This document shows positions 36,428 through 45,198 of a stretch of 58,163 nucleotides of DNA, in pieces. The notes beneath the pieces are model-generated. The model did not search any database and was not told the origin of the DNA. It saw nothing but the letters and a program-made list of their open reading frames with translations. The stretch is from Peptoniphilus obesi ph1. Its GTDB lineage: Bacteria; Bacillota; Clostridia; Tissierellales; Peptoniphilaceae. The DNA lies in NCBI RefSeq assembly GCF_000311865.1, contig NZ_HE978582.1:132917-191079 (forward strand), read 5' to 3'. A program made the translations under genes and the position numbers. How positions within the stretch are numbered: the first letter of the stretch is position 1; the number at the start of each line of letters is the position of its first letter.

Positions 36428-37105
36428 ATGCGTCTTTTAATAGTTGAAGATGAAAAAACGATTTGCCAAAACATAGCAAAATCTTTAATAAAAGAAGGTT
36501 ATGAGGTTGATACTTCAAATGATGGCGAAGATGCCTGCTATTTAATTGAAGTTGAAAAATATGATTTAATTGTTTTGGATTTAAATCTTCCAGGAATGGA
36601 TGGAATGGATATTTTAAAAAAACTAAGATCTTTTGATAATACAACAAAAGTTTTAATTTTATCTGCCAGAAGTCAAATTCAAGACAAGGTTGATGGACTT
36701 GATGCAGGAGCAAATGATTTTTTACAAAAACCCTTCCACCTAGAAGAATTAAAAGCAAGAATAAGAAGTTTAACTAGAAGAAACTTTATACAAAATGATA
36801 CAAGACTTGTCTGCGGACAAATGAGCTTTGATACAAAATCTAGAAAAGCTTTTGCAAAAGATGAAGCTTTAAATCTAACGAGAAAAGAAACAGGAATTTT
36901 TGAATACCTACTTTTAAACCAAGATAGGCCTATCAGCCAAGAAGAATTAATAGAGCACGTTTGGGATTCTAGCGTTGATCTTATGAGCAATTCTATCAGA
37001 GTTCACATATCTTCTCTTAGAAAAAAATTAAGACAAGCACTCGGCTACGACCCAATCAAAAATAAAATTGGCGTGGGATATCAGATAGGAGCTAGTGAAA
37101 AATGA
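36428..37105 (+). CDS. OmpR/PhoB-family response regulator
   Basis: A 225-residue regulator: receiver domain (1-115) with acidic pocket VEDE, phosphoacceptor Asp51 in VLDLNLPGMDG, Thr/Ser and Lys of ILSARSQ and LQKPFHLEEL; then a winged-helix domain (about 130-222) with LTRKETGIFEYLLLNQDRPI and SNSIRVHISSLRKKL. AGAGGTG precedes the ATG. It overlaps the kinase gene by four bases and is divergent from the redox operon, its likely target. Confidence 0.93.
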   Translation: MRLLIVEDEKTICQNIAKSLIKEGYEVDTSNDGEDACYLIEVEKYDLIVLDLNLPGMDGMDILKKLRSFDNTTKVLILSARSQIQDKVDGLDAGANDFLQKPFHLEELKARIRSLTRRNFIQNDTRLVCGQMSFDTKSRKAFAKDEALNLTRKETGIFEYLLLNQDRPISQEELIEHVWDSSVDLMSNSIRVHISSLRKKLRQALGYDPIKNKIGVGYQIGASEK

Positions 37106-38247
37106 AAAAAATATCTCTGCAATGGCGAATAACAATAATGACAAGTCTTTTAATTGCCATATCTTGCATAAGCATAAATCTTTTAATGTTTAGGTCTGGC
37201 TCTAATTATATGGATTCTTTAGAGTTTTATATAAATGATTATTCTCAAAATTCAGAAAATGGATTTTATATCAACATTCCCGATGACAAAATGGATTTAT
37301 TTTTAGATAAGTTTTCTGACCAAATTTATAAAAATAAACTTAGCTTAAATAAAAAAGGTTGGATGTTAACTGGACTTGTCAGCCTTTTAAGTGGAATCCT
37401 TGCCTACTATGTCAGTGGAAAATCTCTTGAACCTTTAAAAGAATTATCAGAAAATATAGAACAAATTCAAATAAAAAATTTATCAGATTCAAAAATAGAA
37501 GAAGTAAATATAAAAGAGTTTGAAAGATTAGTATCTTCTTTTAATGATATGTTAGAAAGGCTTTCTGCCTCTTTTAAAAATCAAAGGGAATTTACGGCAA
37601 ATGCGGCCCATGAATTAAAGACTCCTCTTGCAATTATTCAAAGTCAAATTGACTTATATGAAGAGGATAATAGTTCATTAGACTCTGAGTCCAAAGAATT
37701 TTTATCTATGTTGAAATCTCAGATTTCTAAGTTAAATACGATTATCACAAGCCTTTTAGACCTAAGCGAGCTAGAATCCATAAAAAGGCAAAATAAAATT
37801 GAATTATCTTCCTTGATTGATGAAATAATTGATGACCTTTATCCTCTGCTTGATAAAAATAAAATAAAAATATCTAATAATATATGTAAGGATTTATATA
37901 TTTTAGGATCTGACACTTTAATTTACAGATTATTTTATAATCTAATTGAAAATGCAATAAAATATAACAAGGAAAATGGAAAAATAGAAATTTGGTCTGA
38001 GATTGAAAATTCTTTTATCAATATTTTTGTAAAAGATGATGGAATAGGCATGGACCAAGAAGATCTAAAAAATATTTTCAACCCATTTTATAGGTCAAAC
38101 AATAAAAAGTCTCTAGTAGATGGAAGTGGTCTTGGGCTTGCACTTGTAGATGGGATTGCTAAAGTTCACAAGGCTGAAATTTCTGTTTCTAGTGAAATTA
38201 ATTTTGGCTCTACTTTTAAAATAAAATTTAATAAACTGGATAAATAA
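37102..38247 (+). CDS. Sensor histidine kinase
   Basis: A 381-residue kinase with a helix at 9-30, a short outside loop of only about 55 residues, a second helix at 87-104, a HAMP-like linker, then phosphoacceptor His170 in NAAHELKTPLAII, N-box LIENAIKYN, G1 DDGIGMD and G2 GSGLGLALV. Full catalytic set present. The small sensor loop lacks cysteines, so direct thiol sensing is unlikely; the signal is unknown. Partner of the regulator just upstream. Confidence 0.93.
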   Translation: MKKISLQWRITIMTSLLIAISCISINLLMFRSGSNYMDSLEFYINDYSQNSENGFYINIPDDKMDLFLDKFSDQIYKNKLSLNKKGWMLTGLVSLLSGILAYYVSGKSLEPLKELSENIEQIQIKNLSDSKIEEVNIKEFERLVSSFNDMLERLSASFKNQREFTANAAHELKTPLAIIQSQIDLYEEDNSSLDSESKEFLSMLKSQISKLNTIITSLLDLSELESIKRQNKIELSSLIDEIIDDLYPLLDKNKIKISNNICKDLYILGSDTLIYRLFYNLIENAIKYNKENGKIEIWSEIENSFINIFVKDDGIGMDQEDLKNIFNPFYRSNNKKSLVDGSGLGLALVDGIAKVHKAEISVSSEINFGSTFKIKFNKLDK

Positions 38248-38249
38248 AA

Positions 38250-38280
38250 AAGATGGGTCGCCCCATCTTTTTCTTTTATA
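38250..38280. terminator. Bidirectional terminator
   Basis: AAGATGGG and CCCATCTT (38250-38269) pair; T-rich DNA follows on the plus strand and A-rich DNA precedes it, so it ends both the kinase operon and the convergent glutaredoxin gene. Confidence 0.75.
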
Positions 38281-38282
38281 TT

Positions 38283-38513
38283 TTATTTTTCAAGTAAGCT
38301 TTCAAGTTTTGCTTTATCAAAACCTACTATTTCTTCATCATCAACGTAAATAACAGGAACTCCTGTATATCCTTTTGCTAATAATTCTGATCTTGCTTCT
38401 GCATCAGTTTGTACATTTTTTTCTTCAAACTCGATATTTTTTTCAGTTAAATAATCTTTTGCCATTGTACAATATGGGCATGTATTTGAAGTATATATAG
38501 TAACTTTACTCAT
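38283..38513 (-). CDS. Glutaredoxin-like thiol protein
   Basis: A 76-residue glutaredoxin fold protein: VTIYTSNTCPYCTMAKDYLT with active site CPYC (about residues 11-14), then the TGVPVIYVDDEEIVGFD region with the cis-Pro. Similar to the small NrdH/YruB type proteins that do not depend on glutathione. AAAGGAGG before 38513 shows the true start, 21 bases inside a longer frame. A perfect palindrome that contains its promoter lies just upstream. Confidence 0.9.
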   Translation of the reverse strand: MSKVTIYTSNTCPYCTMAKDYLTEKNIEFEEKNVQTDAEARSELLAKGYTGVPVIYVDDEEIVGFDKAKLESLLEK

Positions 38514-38530
38514 TTGAATTCCTCCTTTGT

Positions 38531-38565
38531 ACAATTATATTATACCCTATAATATAATTGTCAAT
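38531..38565 (-). promoter_or_regulatory. Palindromic operator over the glutaredoxin promoter
   Basis: ACAATTATATTATA (38531-38544) and TATAATATAATTGT (38548-38561) are perfect 14-bp arms around CCC. The minus strand has TTGACA (38559-38564) and two overlapping TATAAT; the second is at 19-base spacing, the first at 14. ArsR/SmtB repressors bind this kind of AT-rich dyad, and an ArsR gene ends right at 38561. Confidence 0.65.
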
Positions 38566-38914
38566 CATTTCTATGCCTTTCGTGCTTAGCGTGCTCATGC
38601 GCTTGGTTAAAAATTGACAAAACGTGAGCATCGTCTAATGAATATATGGCATTTCTTGAAACTCTTTTTACTTTTATTAGCTTTGCCTCTCTAAGTTCTG
38701 CTAGTTGGTGAGAAATTAAAGACTGGCTCATATCTAAAATATTAGCTATATCTGTTACCCTCATAGGAGTTTTAGAAAGAACATATATTATTTTTAATCT
38801 TGTCGGATCACCTAAAAGTTTAAAAATTAAAGACATATAATCAGAACTTTCTTGATCTTGTAAGAAACCATTTATCTGATCAAGAATTTCTTTATCTTCT
38901 AAATTTTTTGTCAT
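38561..38914 (-). CDS. ArsR/SmtB-family metal-responsive repressor, CzrA-like
   Basis: A 117-residue winged-helix repressor: LLGDPTRLKIIYVLSKTPMR, DMSQSLISHQLAELREAKLI (recognition helix about 61-75). The alpha5 metal motif D-x-H-x10-H-x2-H is exact (Asp95, His97, His108, His111), the site through which CzrA/SmtB sense zinc. More His follow in the tail. There is no alpha3N cysteine box, so arsenic or cadmium sensing is less likely. It comes one base after rsmA, in that operon, and upstream of a palindrome. Confidence 0.9.
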   Translation of the reverse strand: MTKNLEDKEILDQINGFLQDQESSDYMSLIFKLLGDPTRLKIIYVLSKTPMRVTDIANILDMSQSLISHQLAELREAKLIKVKRVSRNAIYSLDDAHVLSIFNQAHEHAKHERHRND

Positions 38915-38915
38915 T

Positions 38916-39773
38916 TCAGCCTCCTATTTCTGGAAAATTGATAGTCAAAACTACAAATTCATCTATTGTTAAAGTTTCCCCTCTTCTTTTTGGATCAATA
39001 TTAGATAATTCTAAAGCTTTTAAAATTTGGGATTTATCTAGATCAAAACCATAACTTGTTAGTGCATTTGCAATTGTCTTTCTTCTTTTTGAAAAACAAG
39101 CCTTAACAATTTTAAAGAATTTTTCTTGGTCGATTTTTACCAAGTCATCCTTTATTTTTAAATTTACAACTGCAGAATCTATCTTTGGTCTTGGCATGAA
39201 AGAGGATTTTGAAACTGTAAACATATATTTAACATCTGTATAAAATTGAACAAAAACACTCAAAGATCCATAATCTTTTGTAGAAGGTTCAGCTGCTAAT
39301 CTCTTTGCAACTTCTTTTTGCATCATAATTGTTATGGACTCAAGATTTAAATCTGCTTCTATAAATTTTGATATTATCGGTGTTGTTATATAGTAGGGCA
39401 AATTTGCAACAAGTTTAAATGGCTCATCATTAAAATTTTCTTTAACTAATTGTTTTAAATCTACTTTTAAAACATCTGAAAAAATAACCTTAACATTTTC
39501 ATAAGGCAAAGATTCTTTTAAAAGATCCTTCAAAGATTCATCAATTTCTATTGCCAAAACTTTTTTTGCCCTTAGTGCAAGTTCTTCTGTAAGCGTTCCA
39601 ATGCCTGGACCCACTTCTATTATATTGTCATTTTCTGAAACTCCCGCACAGTCAGCAATATTTCTGACTATGTTTCCATCAATCAAAAAATTCTGTCCCA
39701 ATGATTTAGTAAATCTAAAACCATATTTATTTTGTAATTCTACAACCCTATTTGGCTTATAAAGTCTTTGCAT
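38916..39773 (-). CDS. rsmA: 16S rRNA dimethyladenosine transferase RsmA (KsgA)
   Basis: A 285-residue methyltransferase that makes m6,2A at the end of 16S rRNA. SAM motif IIEVGPGIGTLTEEL (51-65) and catalytic NLPYYITTPI (124-133); SLGQNFLIDGNIVRNI is the usual opening. It overlaps rnmV by 17 bases, a common pairing in Firmicutes. Loss of this enzyme gives kasugamycin resistance. Confidence 0.95.
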   Translation of the reverse strand: MQRLYKPNRVVELQNKYGFRFTKSLGQNFLIDGNIVRNIADCAGVSENDNIIEVGPGIGTLTEELALRAKKVLAIEIDESLKDLLKESLPYENVKVIFSDVLKVDLKQLVKENFNDEPFKLVANLPYYITTPIISKFIEADLNLESITIMMQKEVAKRLAAEPSTKDYGSLSVFVQFYTDVKYMFTVSKSSFMPRPKIDSAVVNLKIKDDLVKIDQEKFFKIVKACFSKRRKTIANALTSYGFDLDKSQILKALELSNIDPKRRGETLTIDEFVVLTINFPEIGG

Positions 39774-40305
39774 CTTCCACCGCTTTCAGTGCTTTTTCTA
39801 ATTCTTCTCTTTTTATTTTAAATTTATTTAAATTATTAAGAAATTGCTTTGAATTTCCAAAACCAATATCTAATATGGCTGCAACCTTTTGTCTTTTTTC
39901 TTTTGAATCATCCTTAGCTGAAAGACCATACTTTATTAAATCAATATTAGTATAAATCTCTTCGCTTTTTTCATAGACAGGTCTTGCTCTAGATATGGCA
40001 ATTTTTATATCTTCTATGCTGGCATTTTCTACTCCAACATTATCTTTTTTTAGGGCCTTGTTTCTTGGAAGAAAGGCATGCTTTGCTCCCTTTATATTTT
40101 TATCTAAATCTGCCCTAATTTTATTTCCCATATAATCTGGGTCTGTGAAAATTATTATTCCACATTTTTTATTTAAGTCCCTAAGTTCTTTTATTAGTCT
40201 TTTCCCATAACCAAAGCCTGATGTGGCAACAACTTTTGCATCGACTGCAGCTTTTACCTTGGCTATATCATCTTTTCCTTCCACAACAATTACTTCTTTA
40301 ATCAT
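39757..40305 (-). CDS. rnmV: Ribonuclease M5
   Basis: A 182-residue Toprim enzyme that finishes 5S rRNA. MIKEVIVVEGKDDIAKVKAA has the catalytic Glu, and FTDPDYMGNKIRADL the DxD-type acidic residues; AFLPRNKALKKDNVGVENAS is typical of M5. AGGAG before 40305 indicates this start, 24 bases inside the longest frame. It overlaps tatD by 8 bases. Confidence 0.94.
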   Translation of the reverse strand: MIKEVIVVEGKDDIAKVKAAVDAKVVATSGFGYGKRLIKELRDLNKKCGIIIFTDPDYMGNKIRADLDKNIKGAKHAFLPRNKALKKDNVGVENASIEDIKIAISRARPVYEKSEEIYTNIDLIKYGLSAKDDSKEKRQKVAAILDIGFGNSKQFLNNLNKFKIKREELEKALKAVEDAKTL

Positions 40306-41065
40306 TATAGAATCTCCTAGTATTTTCATCTGTTGCTTTTAAAAGTTCTTCAAGACTTATTCCTCTTATTTCTGCAATTTTTTGAGCAGAATATTTTATA
40401 AACATAGGCTCATTTCTCTTGCCCCTCATTGGTTCTGGCGCAAGATATGGACAATCTGTTTCTAGCAAAAGATTTTCAAGTGGAACTTCTTTTGCTACTT
40501 CTTTTGGAACTTTTGAATTTTTAAAGGTTACAACTCCTCCAAGAGCTATATAGCAACCCATTTTTACATACTCTCTCATCATTTCAACTGATTGTGAGAA
40601 ACAATGGATTAAAAATTTTAAGTCCTTATATTTTTCTTTGTAAGAGCTTATTATGTCAAAAGTTTCCTTGGCCGCTTCTCTTGAATGGACCACAATAGGA
40701 AGTTTTAATTTGTTTGCTAATTCAATTTGCTTTTTAAAAACTTGGACTTGGATATCCCTTGGTGAATTGTCATAGTAGTAGTCCAAACCAATTTCTCCAA
40801 TTGCTCTGACATTCTCATTTTTTGCAAGTTCAATTAATTTATCTTCAACTTCTTGATTATATTCACTAGCTGCATGAGGATGAATTCCTATTACAGCCTT
40901 GATTATTTCATATTTATCTGCTAGCTCTACACTGGCTATTGAGCTTTTTAAATCTGCTCCAATATTGTAGACCCTGTCTAGTCCGTGTTCTTTTAAGTTT
41001 TCTATTAAATTTTCCCTATCATAATCAAACTTTGCATCGTCTAAATGAACGTGTGAATCGATCAA
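40298..41065 (-). CDS. tatD: TatD-family metal-dependent DNase
   Basis: A 255-residue TIM-barrel hydrolase: IDSHVHLDD, AIGEIGLDYYYDNSPRDIQV, PIVVHSREA, LIHCFSQS and LLLETDCPYLAPEPMRGKRN supply the metal-binding His, Glu and Asp. Proteins of this group are 3'-5' DNA exonucleases or phosphoesterases. In its usual order metG-tatD-rnmV-rsmA. Confidence 0.93.
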   Translation of the reverse strand: MIDSHVHLDDAKFDYDRENLIENLKEHGLDRVYNIGADLKSSIASVELADKYEIIKAVIGIHPHAASEYNQEVEDKLIELAKNENVRAIGEIGLDYYYDNSPRDIQVQVFKKQIELANKLKLPIVVHSREAAKETFDIISSYKEKYKDLKFLIHCFSQSVEMMREYVKMGCYIALGGVVTFKNSKVPKEVAKEVPLENLLLETDCPYLAPEPMRGKRNEPMFIKYSAQKIAEIRGISLEELLKATDENTRRFYND

Positions 41066-41074
41066 ATTATCACC

Positions 41075-43054
41075 TTAACCTACAATTGTACCGTCTGCTA
41101 AATCTTCAAATGTTGTTGCAAGTGAAATTTTTCCATCCTTATCTTCTGCTGCAAGAATCATTCCGTCTGATTCAAGTCCTCTAAATTTCATTGGCTTTAG
41201 GTTTGTTACTACCATAATCTTTTTACCTTTTAAATATTCTTTAGAGAATTGAGATTTTATGTTTGTTACAATTTGTCTTCTTTCGTCGCCAATTTTTACT
41301 TTTAAAACATATAGTCTATCTGCATTTGGATGGTCTTCTACCTCTTCTATTAGGGCAGTTTTTATTTCTACTTTTGAAAAATCATCAATTGTAATTTTTT
41401 CTTTTGAATTTTCTTCTTTTTTATCTTCTTTATCTTCTCCGCCTGCTTCGTGTTGCCAAGTTGCTTTCTCAGCTTGTCTTTTTTCTGCAAGGGCATGGTT
41501 AGCTTCATCAAGTCTTTCGATTTCTTTTTCTATATCAAGTCTTGGGAAAAGCGCTTTTATTTTCTTTAGTTTTTCTCCAGCTTGACTTAGTCCCCAAGTG
41601 TTAGCATCGTCCCATTTTACTTCTGTTTTTAAGTTAAGTGCTGTTCTTATGCTATCAGATGTGTGAGAAATGAAAGGTTTTATAAGAATAGAAATTATTC
41701 TTAAAGATTCAACTAGGTTATATAAAACTGTATCTAATCTTTCCCTGTCTTCTTCATTTTTAGCAAGTATCCAAGGAGTAGTTTCATCTATATATTTGTT
41801 TGATCTTCTAATTAAATTCCATATTTCTTCTAAAGCATTTGAAAATTGGAAATGGTCCATAGCTTGGTCAACTTTTTGTGAAGTTGTTGTTGCAAGATCA
41901 ATTAAGTCTTGGTCAATTTCTGTTATTTGGTGAGCTTCAGGAAGATATAAATCATTGTACTTATCTACCATTGATATTGTCCTTGAAACAAGGTTACCAA
42001 GGTCATTAGCTAGGTCTGAATTTAATCTTTTCATAAATTTTTCTTTTGTAAATGATCCATCAGATCCAAAAGAAAATTCTCTTAATAAGAAATATTTTAA
42101 AGCGTCTGTTCCATAAAGATCAATTATTGGTTCTGGATATACAACATTTCCCTTGGACTTACTCATCTTGTCATTGTCAAATAAAATCCAACCGTGTCCA
42201 AATATTTTTTTAGGAAGTGGTATATCAAGTGCCATTAATAAAGCTGGCCATATGATAGCGTGAAATCTTACTATTTCTTTTCCAACAAGATGGACATTGG
42301 CTGGCCAATACTTATTGAATTTTTCTTCATCAAACCCATATCCTATTGCAGTTAAGTAGCAAGATAAGGCATCTACCCAAACATAAATTACGTGGTCTTC
42401 ATCAAATGGAACTTTAACTCCCCAATCAAAACTTGATCTTGTAACTGATAAGTCATCAAGACCATCTTTTAAGAAGTTGCTTACCATTTCTTTTTTTCTA
42501 GAAAGTGGTTCCAAAAATTCAGGATTTTTTTCGTATAATTCTAATAATTTGTCCCTATATTTTGAAAGTCTAAAGAAGTAACTTTCTTCCTTGCTTATTT
42601 TTGTTTCTCTACCACAGTCTGGACATTTGTGTCCTTCGTCTAATTGAGATTCTGTCCAAAAAGATTCACAAGGAGTACAGTAATAGCCTTCGTATTCTGA
42701 TTTGTAAATTTCTCCCTTGTCATATAATTTTTGGAAAATCTTTTGCACTTGTTCTTCGTGTTCTGGATCAGTTGAACGTCTAAATTGATCGTAATCTATT
42801 TCTAATTTTTCCCATAATTCCTTTATTGATACCAATATATTGTCTACGTATTCTTTAGGTTCAAGTCCTGCTTCTTTGGCTTTTTCTTGTATTTTTTGTC
42901 CGTGTTCATCTGTTCCTGTTGTAAAAAATACATCATAACCTTGAAGCTTTTTATACCTTTTTATACTATCAGCAGCAACCGTACAATAAGTATGTCCTAT
43001 GTGAAGGTTGTCACTTGGATAATATATAGGAGTTGTAAGATAATAGCTTTTCAT
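41075..43054 (-). CDS. metG: Methionyl-tRNA synthetase
   Basis: A 659-residue class I synthetase: HIGH at 18-21, a zinc knuckle CTPCESFWTESQLDEGHKCP, and KMSKSKGN. After the anticodon-binding helices, a charged linker (EAGGEDKEDKKEENSKEK, about 530-550) leads to a C-terminal EMAPII/Trbp111-like tRNA-binding domain (VEIKTALIEEVEDHPNADRL). It charges initiator and elongator tRNA-Met. First gene of the operon ending with arsR. Confidence 0.96.
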   Translation of the reverse strand: MKSYYLTTPIYYPSDNLHIGHTYCTVAADSIKRYKKLQGYDVFFTTGTDEHGQKIQEKAKEAGLEPKEYVDNILVSIKELWEKLEIDYDQFRRSTDPEHEEQVQKIFQKLYDKGEIYKSEYEGYYCTPCESFWTESQLDEGHKCPDCGRETKISKEESYFFRLSKYRDKLLELYEKNPEFLEPLSRKKEMVSNFLKDGLDDLSVTRSSFDWGVKVPFDEDHVIYVWVDALSCYLTAIGYGFDEEKFNKYWPANVHLVGKEIVRFHAIIWPALLMALDIPLPKKIFGHGWILFDNDKMSKSKGNVVYPEPIIDLYGTDALKYFLLREFSFGSDGSFTKEKFMKRLNSDLANDLGNLVSRTISMVDKYNDLYLPEAHQITEIDQDLIDLATTTSQKVDQAMDHFQFSNALEEIWNLIRRSNKYIDETTPWILAKNEEDRERLDTVLYNLVESLRIISILIKPFISHTSDSIRTALNLKTEVKWDDANTWGLSQAGEKLKKIKALFPRLDIEKEIERLDEANHALAEKRQAEKATWQHEAGGEDKEDKKEENSKEKITIDDFSKVEIKTALIEEVEDHPNADRLYVLKVKIGDERRQIVTNIKSQFSKEYLKGKKIMVVTNLKPMKFRGLESDGMILAAEDKDGKISLATTFEDLADGTIVG

Positions 43055-43152
43055 ATTATTTAATTACCTCCAAATAATAATTTAATTCCGTAAATATATT
43101 TATTATATGCCAAAAATCGCATTTTTTCAATTTTACAAGTTTTTCAGAACAT

Positions 43153-43180
43153 AAAAAAAGACAGATTTCTCTGTCTTTTT
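43153..43180 (-). terminator. Terminator after the UspA genes
   Basis: AAGACAGA and TCTGTCTT pair around a TTTC loop; TTTTTTTATG follows on the minus strand. Confidence 0.8.
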
Positions 43181-43191
43181 AAAATTAATTA

Positions 43192-43632
43192 TTAAGCATC
43201 TTTTATAACAAATACAGATACTGAAGAGTGATCTAAAACTTTAGATGAAACTGATCCAAGTAGAGTTCTTGAAAATGCTCCCAGTCCTCTATTGCCCATA
43301 ATTATCAAATCATAATTATTTTCTTTAGCATAATCTACAATTTGATTAGCAGGTCTGCCTTCTTTATAAACTGTATCAACATTGTAAGGATAATCTTTTA
43401 TAGCTTCTCTCATTTCCTCTAGTATCTTTTTTGCATTTTCTAAATTAGCTTTTTGAATTTCATTTGTATAAGGGAATGATGCTCCAGGAAATGGTATTCT
43501 ATCAAAAGCTTCATCTTCTGGAATAACTATAAATAATGTTATATCAGCATCAAATTTTTTTCCATATTCAGCCGCTTTCTCAACTATACTTTTTGACATT
43601 TTTGATCCATCAACAGGTACTAATACTTTCAT
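43192..43632 (-). CDS. Universal stress protein, UspA family (copy 2)
   Basis: A 146-residue alpha/beta protein: MKVLVPVDGSKMSKSIVEKA, and ATP-binding signature MGNRGLGAFSRTLLGSVSSK (G-2x-G-9x-G-S), so it belongs to the nucleotide-binding branch. About two thirds identical by eye with the next gene upstream, and identical over GNRGLGAFSRTLLGSVSSKV, so a tandem duplication. Stress or persistence function; partner unknown. Confidence 0.9.
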   Translation of the reverse strand: MKVLVPVDGSKMSKSIVEKAAEYGKKFDADITLFIVIPEDEAFDRIPFPGASFPYTNEIQKANLENAKKILEEMREAIKDYPYNVDTVYKEGRPANQIVDYAKENNYDLIIMGNRGLGAFSRTLLGSVSSKVLDHSSVSVFVIKDA

Positions 43633-43680
43633 GTGTCATTCCTCCCATCAAATAAATATATTAAAACTTACATAATTAAT

Positions 43681-44130
43681 TTATTTATCTAAAATATTTT
43701 TATCTCCCTTAACTAATAATACTGAGATACTAGAGTGGTTAATTACCTTAGATGAAACTGAACCTAGTAGAGTTCTTGAAAATGCTCCTAGACCTCTATT
43801 GCCCATGATTATTAAATTAATTTCTTTTTCTTTAGCAAACTCAACAATTTCGCTTGCAGGGTCTCCAGTCTTATATAAGGTTTCTGTTTTATAAGGATAA
43901 TCTTTAAGTAATTTTTCTATATCTGATAACACAAGTTCAGCGTGTTCAGTATTTGCTTCGCTAACTTCTAATGCATAAGGGAAGTTAGTTGGAAATTGTT
44001 CAAAGATTGTAGTTTCAGGTATTACTGTAAAAGCTATTAATTCTGCTTCAAACTTTTTACCAATTAATTTTGCCTCTTCAATTGCTCTTTTTGATGCTTT
44101 TGATCCGTCAATAGGTACTAAAATTTTCAT
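43681..44130 (-). CDS. Universal stress protein, UspA family (copy 1)
   Basis: A 149-residue UspA protein with MKILVPIDGSKASKRAIEEA and the same ATP loop IMGNRGLGAFSRTLLGSVSS. Differs from its neighbour mainly in the middle (TNFPYALEVSEANTEHAEL) and has a longer C-terminus. The genes are 48 bases apart with separate ribosome binding sites and no terminator between. Confidence 0.9.
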   Translation of the reverse strand: MKILVPIDGSKASKRAIEEAKLIGKKFEAELIAFTVIPETTIFEQFPTNFPYALEVSEANTEHAELVLSDIEKLLKDYPYKTETLYKTGDPASEIVEFAKEKEINLIIMGNRGLGAFSRTLLGSVSSKVINHSSISVLLVKGDKNILDK

Positions 44131-44244
44131 GTCTTACCTCCTAGTTAAATGTTTTTTATCTTTTCTTATTTTTAATATACCCTATAAACAAATCATTTTA
44201 TCATTTTTTAACATATTATTAATTTTTCACATTAATTTGTTAAA

Positions 44245-44271
44245 TGAAAAAAGAAGCCTTTTCGGCTTCCC
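44245..44271 (-). terminator. Terminator of the sigma/anti-sigma operon
   Basis: GAAGCC and GGCTTC (44253-44269) pair; TTTTTTCATTT follows on the minus strand. Confidence 0.7.
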
Positions 44272-44290
44272 CTTTCGTTTACCTTGGATT

Positions 44291-45198
44291 TTATTTATAA
44301 AGATAGATATCCTTATAGACTTCTTTTATTTCTTCATAAGTCATATTTCTACATAATAAAGTAATAAGTAGTCCATCCCTTTCAAATTCAAAAGTATCAC
44401 CATCGTGGAAAATTATATCTACCCCATCAATATTAATTTCTTTTACATCACTTCCGCCTGTTTCATATGCCGCTTCTTTACTTGATACGCTTTCAAAAAG
44501 TATTATTTCTCTGTTTTTGCTATCTTTATATGTGAAGTGTGCATAATCAGATTTTTCTCCAGCTTCACTATAAACACGGGCATTTTGATAATTATATTTT
44601 TCTGGTAATAAAAGTGGTTTAAAGTTTAATTTTTCATCTGCAATTTTTTCTTGATCATCATAGAATGTATATTTCTTTTCCTCTTCTTCTAAATCTTTTT
44701 CTGTATAGAAAGAGTATTTTTTGCTTCCTTCATCATAGGCTATTGATTTTATTTCATTTCCATCTTTATCATAAAGTCTTGTATTTTGATTCATTTTTTC
44801 AAGTGCTTTTCCGTTTTTATCAAAGACATGTCCCTTATATCCATCAGGAACTTCTTGATCTTGAGATGGATCAAAGTTTGGTTTTCTTCATTTACTACAA
44901 CCCTACCAGATGGTAATATTGCTTGTTTTATTCGTGTATAAAGCTCTTGTCCTGCATTTGTTGTAATTGGTAGAGCAATGATTAGACATGCTGCTACTGC
45001 TGCAATTTGTAATGGTTTTTTTGATTTTTTATTTTTCATATTATCGTATATCTCCTTTTCAACTTTATTATTAGGATTTTGCAGATTCTTTACATCTCTT
45101 GCTAATTTAAGCTCATCAAAAAATTCAGAATCTTCGTCTATATAATCTCTTTTTAATAAATCATCTAGTTCTTGATTAAATTTTTCACTTGAATTCAT
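44291..45198 (-). pseudogene. Anti-sigma factor with outer DUF4367-like domain, one-base frameshift
   Basis: The first frame (44791-45198) encodes an acidic cytosolic part, a membrane helix (PLQIAAVAACLIIALPITTN) and then a nonsense tail. The second (44291-44794) has the outer domain. One extra A in the run at 44882-44885 joins them as VVVNEEKPNFDPSQDQEVPD and then GYKGHVFDKNGKALEKMNQN with no gap, a protein of about 302 residues. It would hold the ECF sigma factor, encoded just before and overlapping by 14 bases, at the membrane. Rest of the gene looks intact. Confidence 0.8.

Noticed and set aside
36426-36990. Minus-strand frames over the response regulator
   Set aside because: Translation is low complexity, and the plus-strand gene has all receiver and winged-helix motifs.
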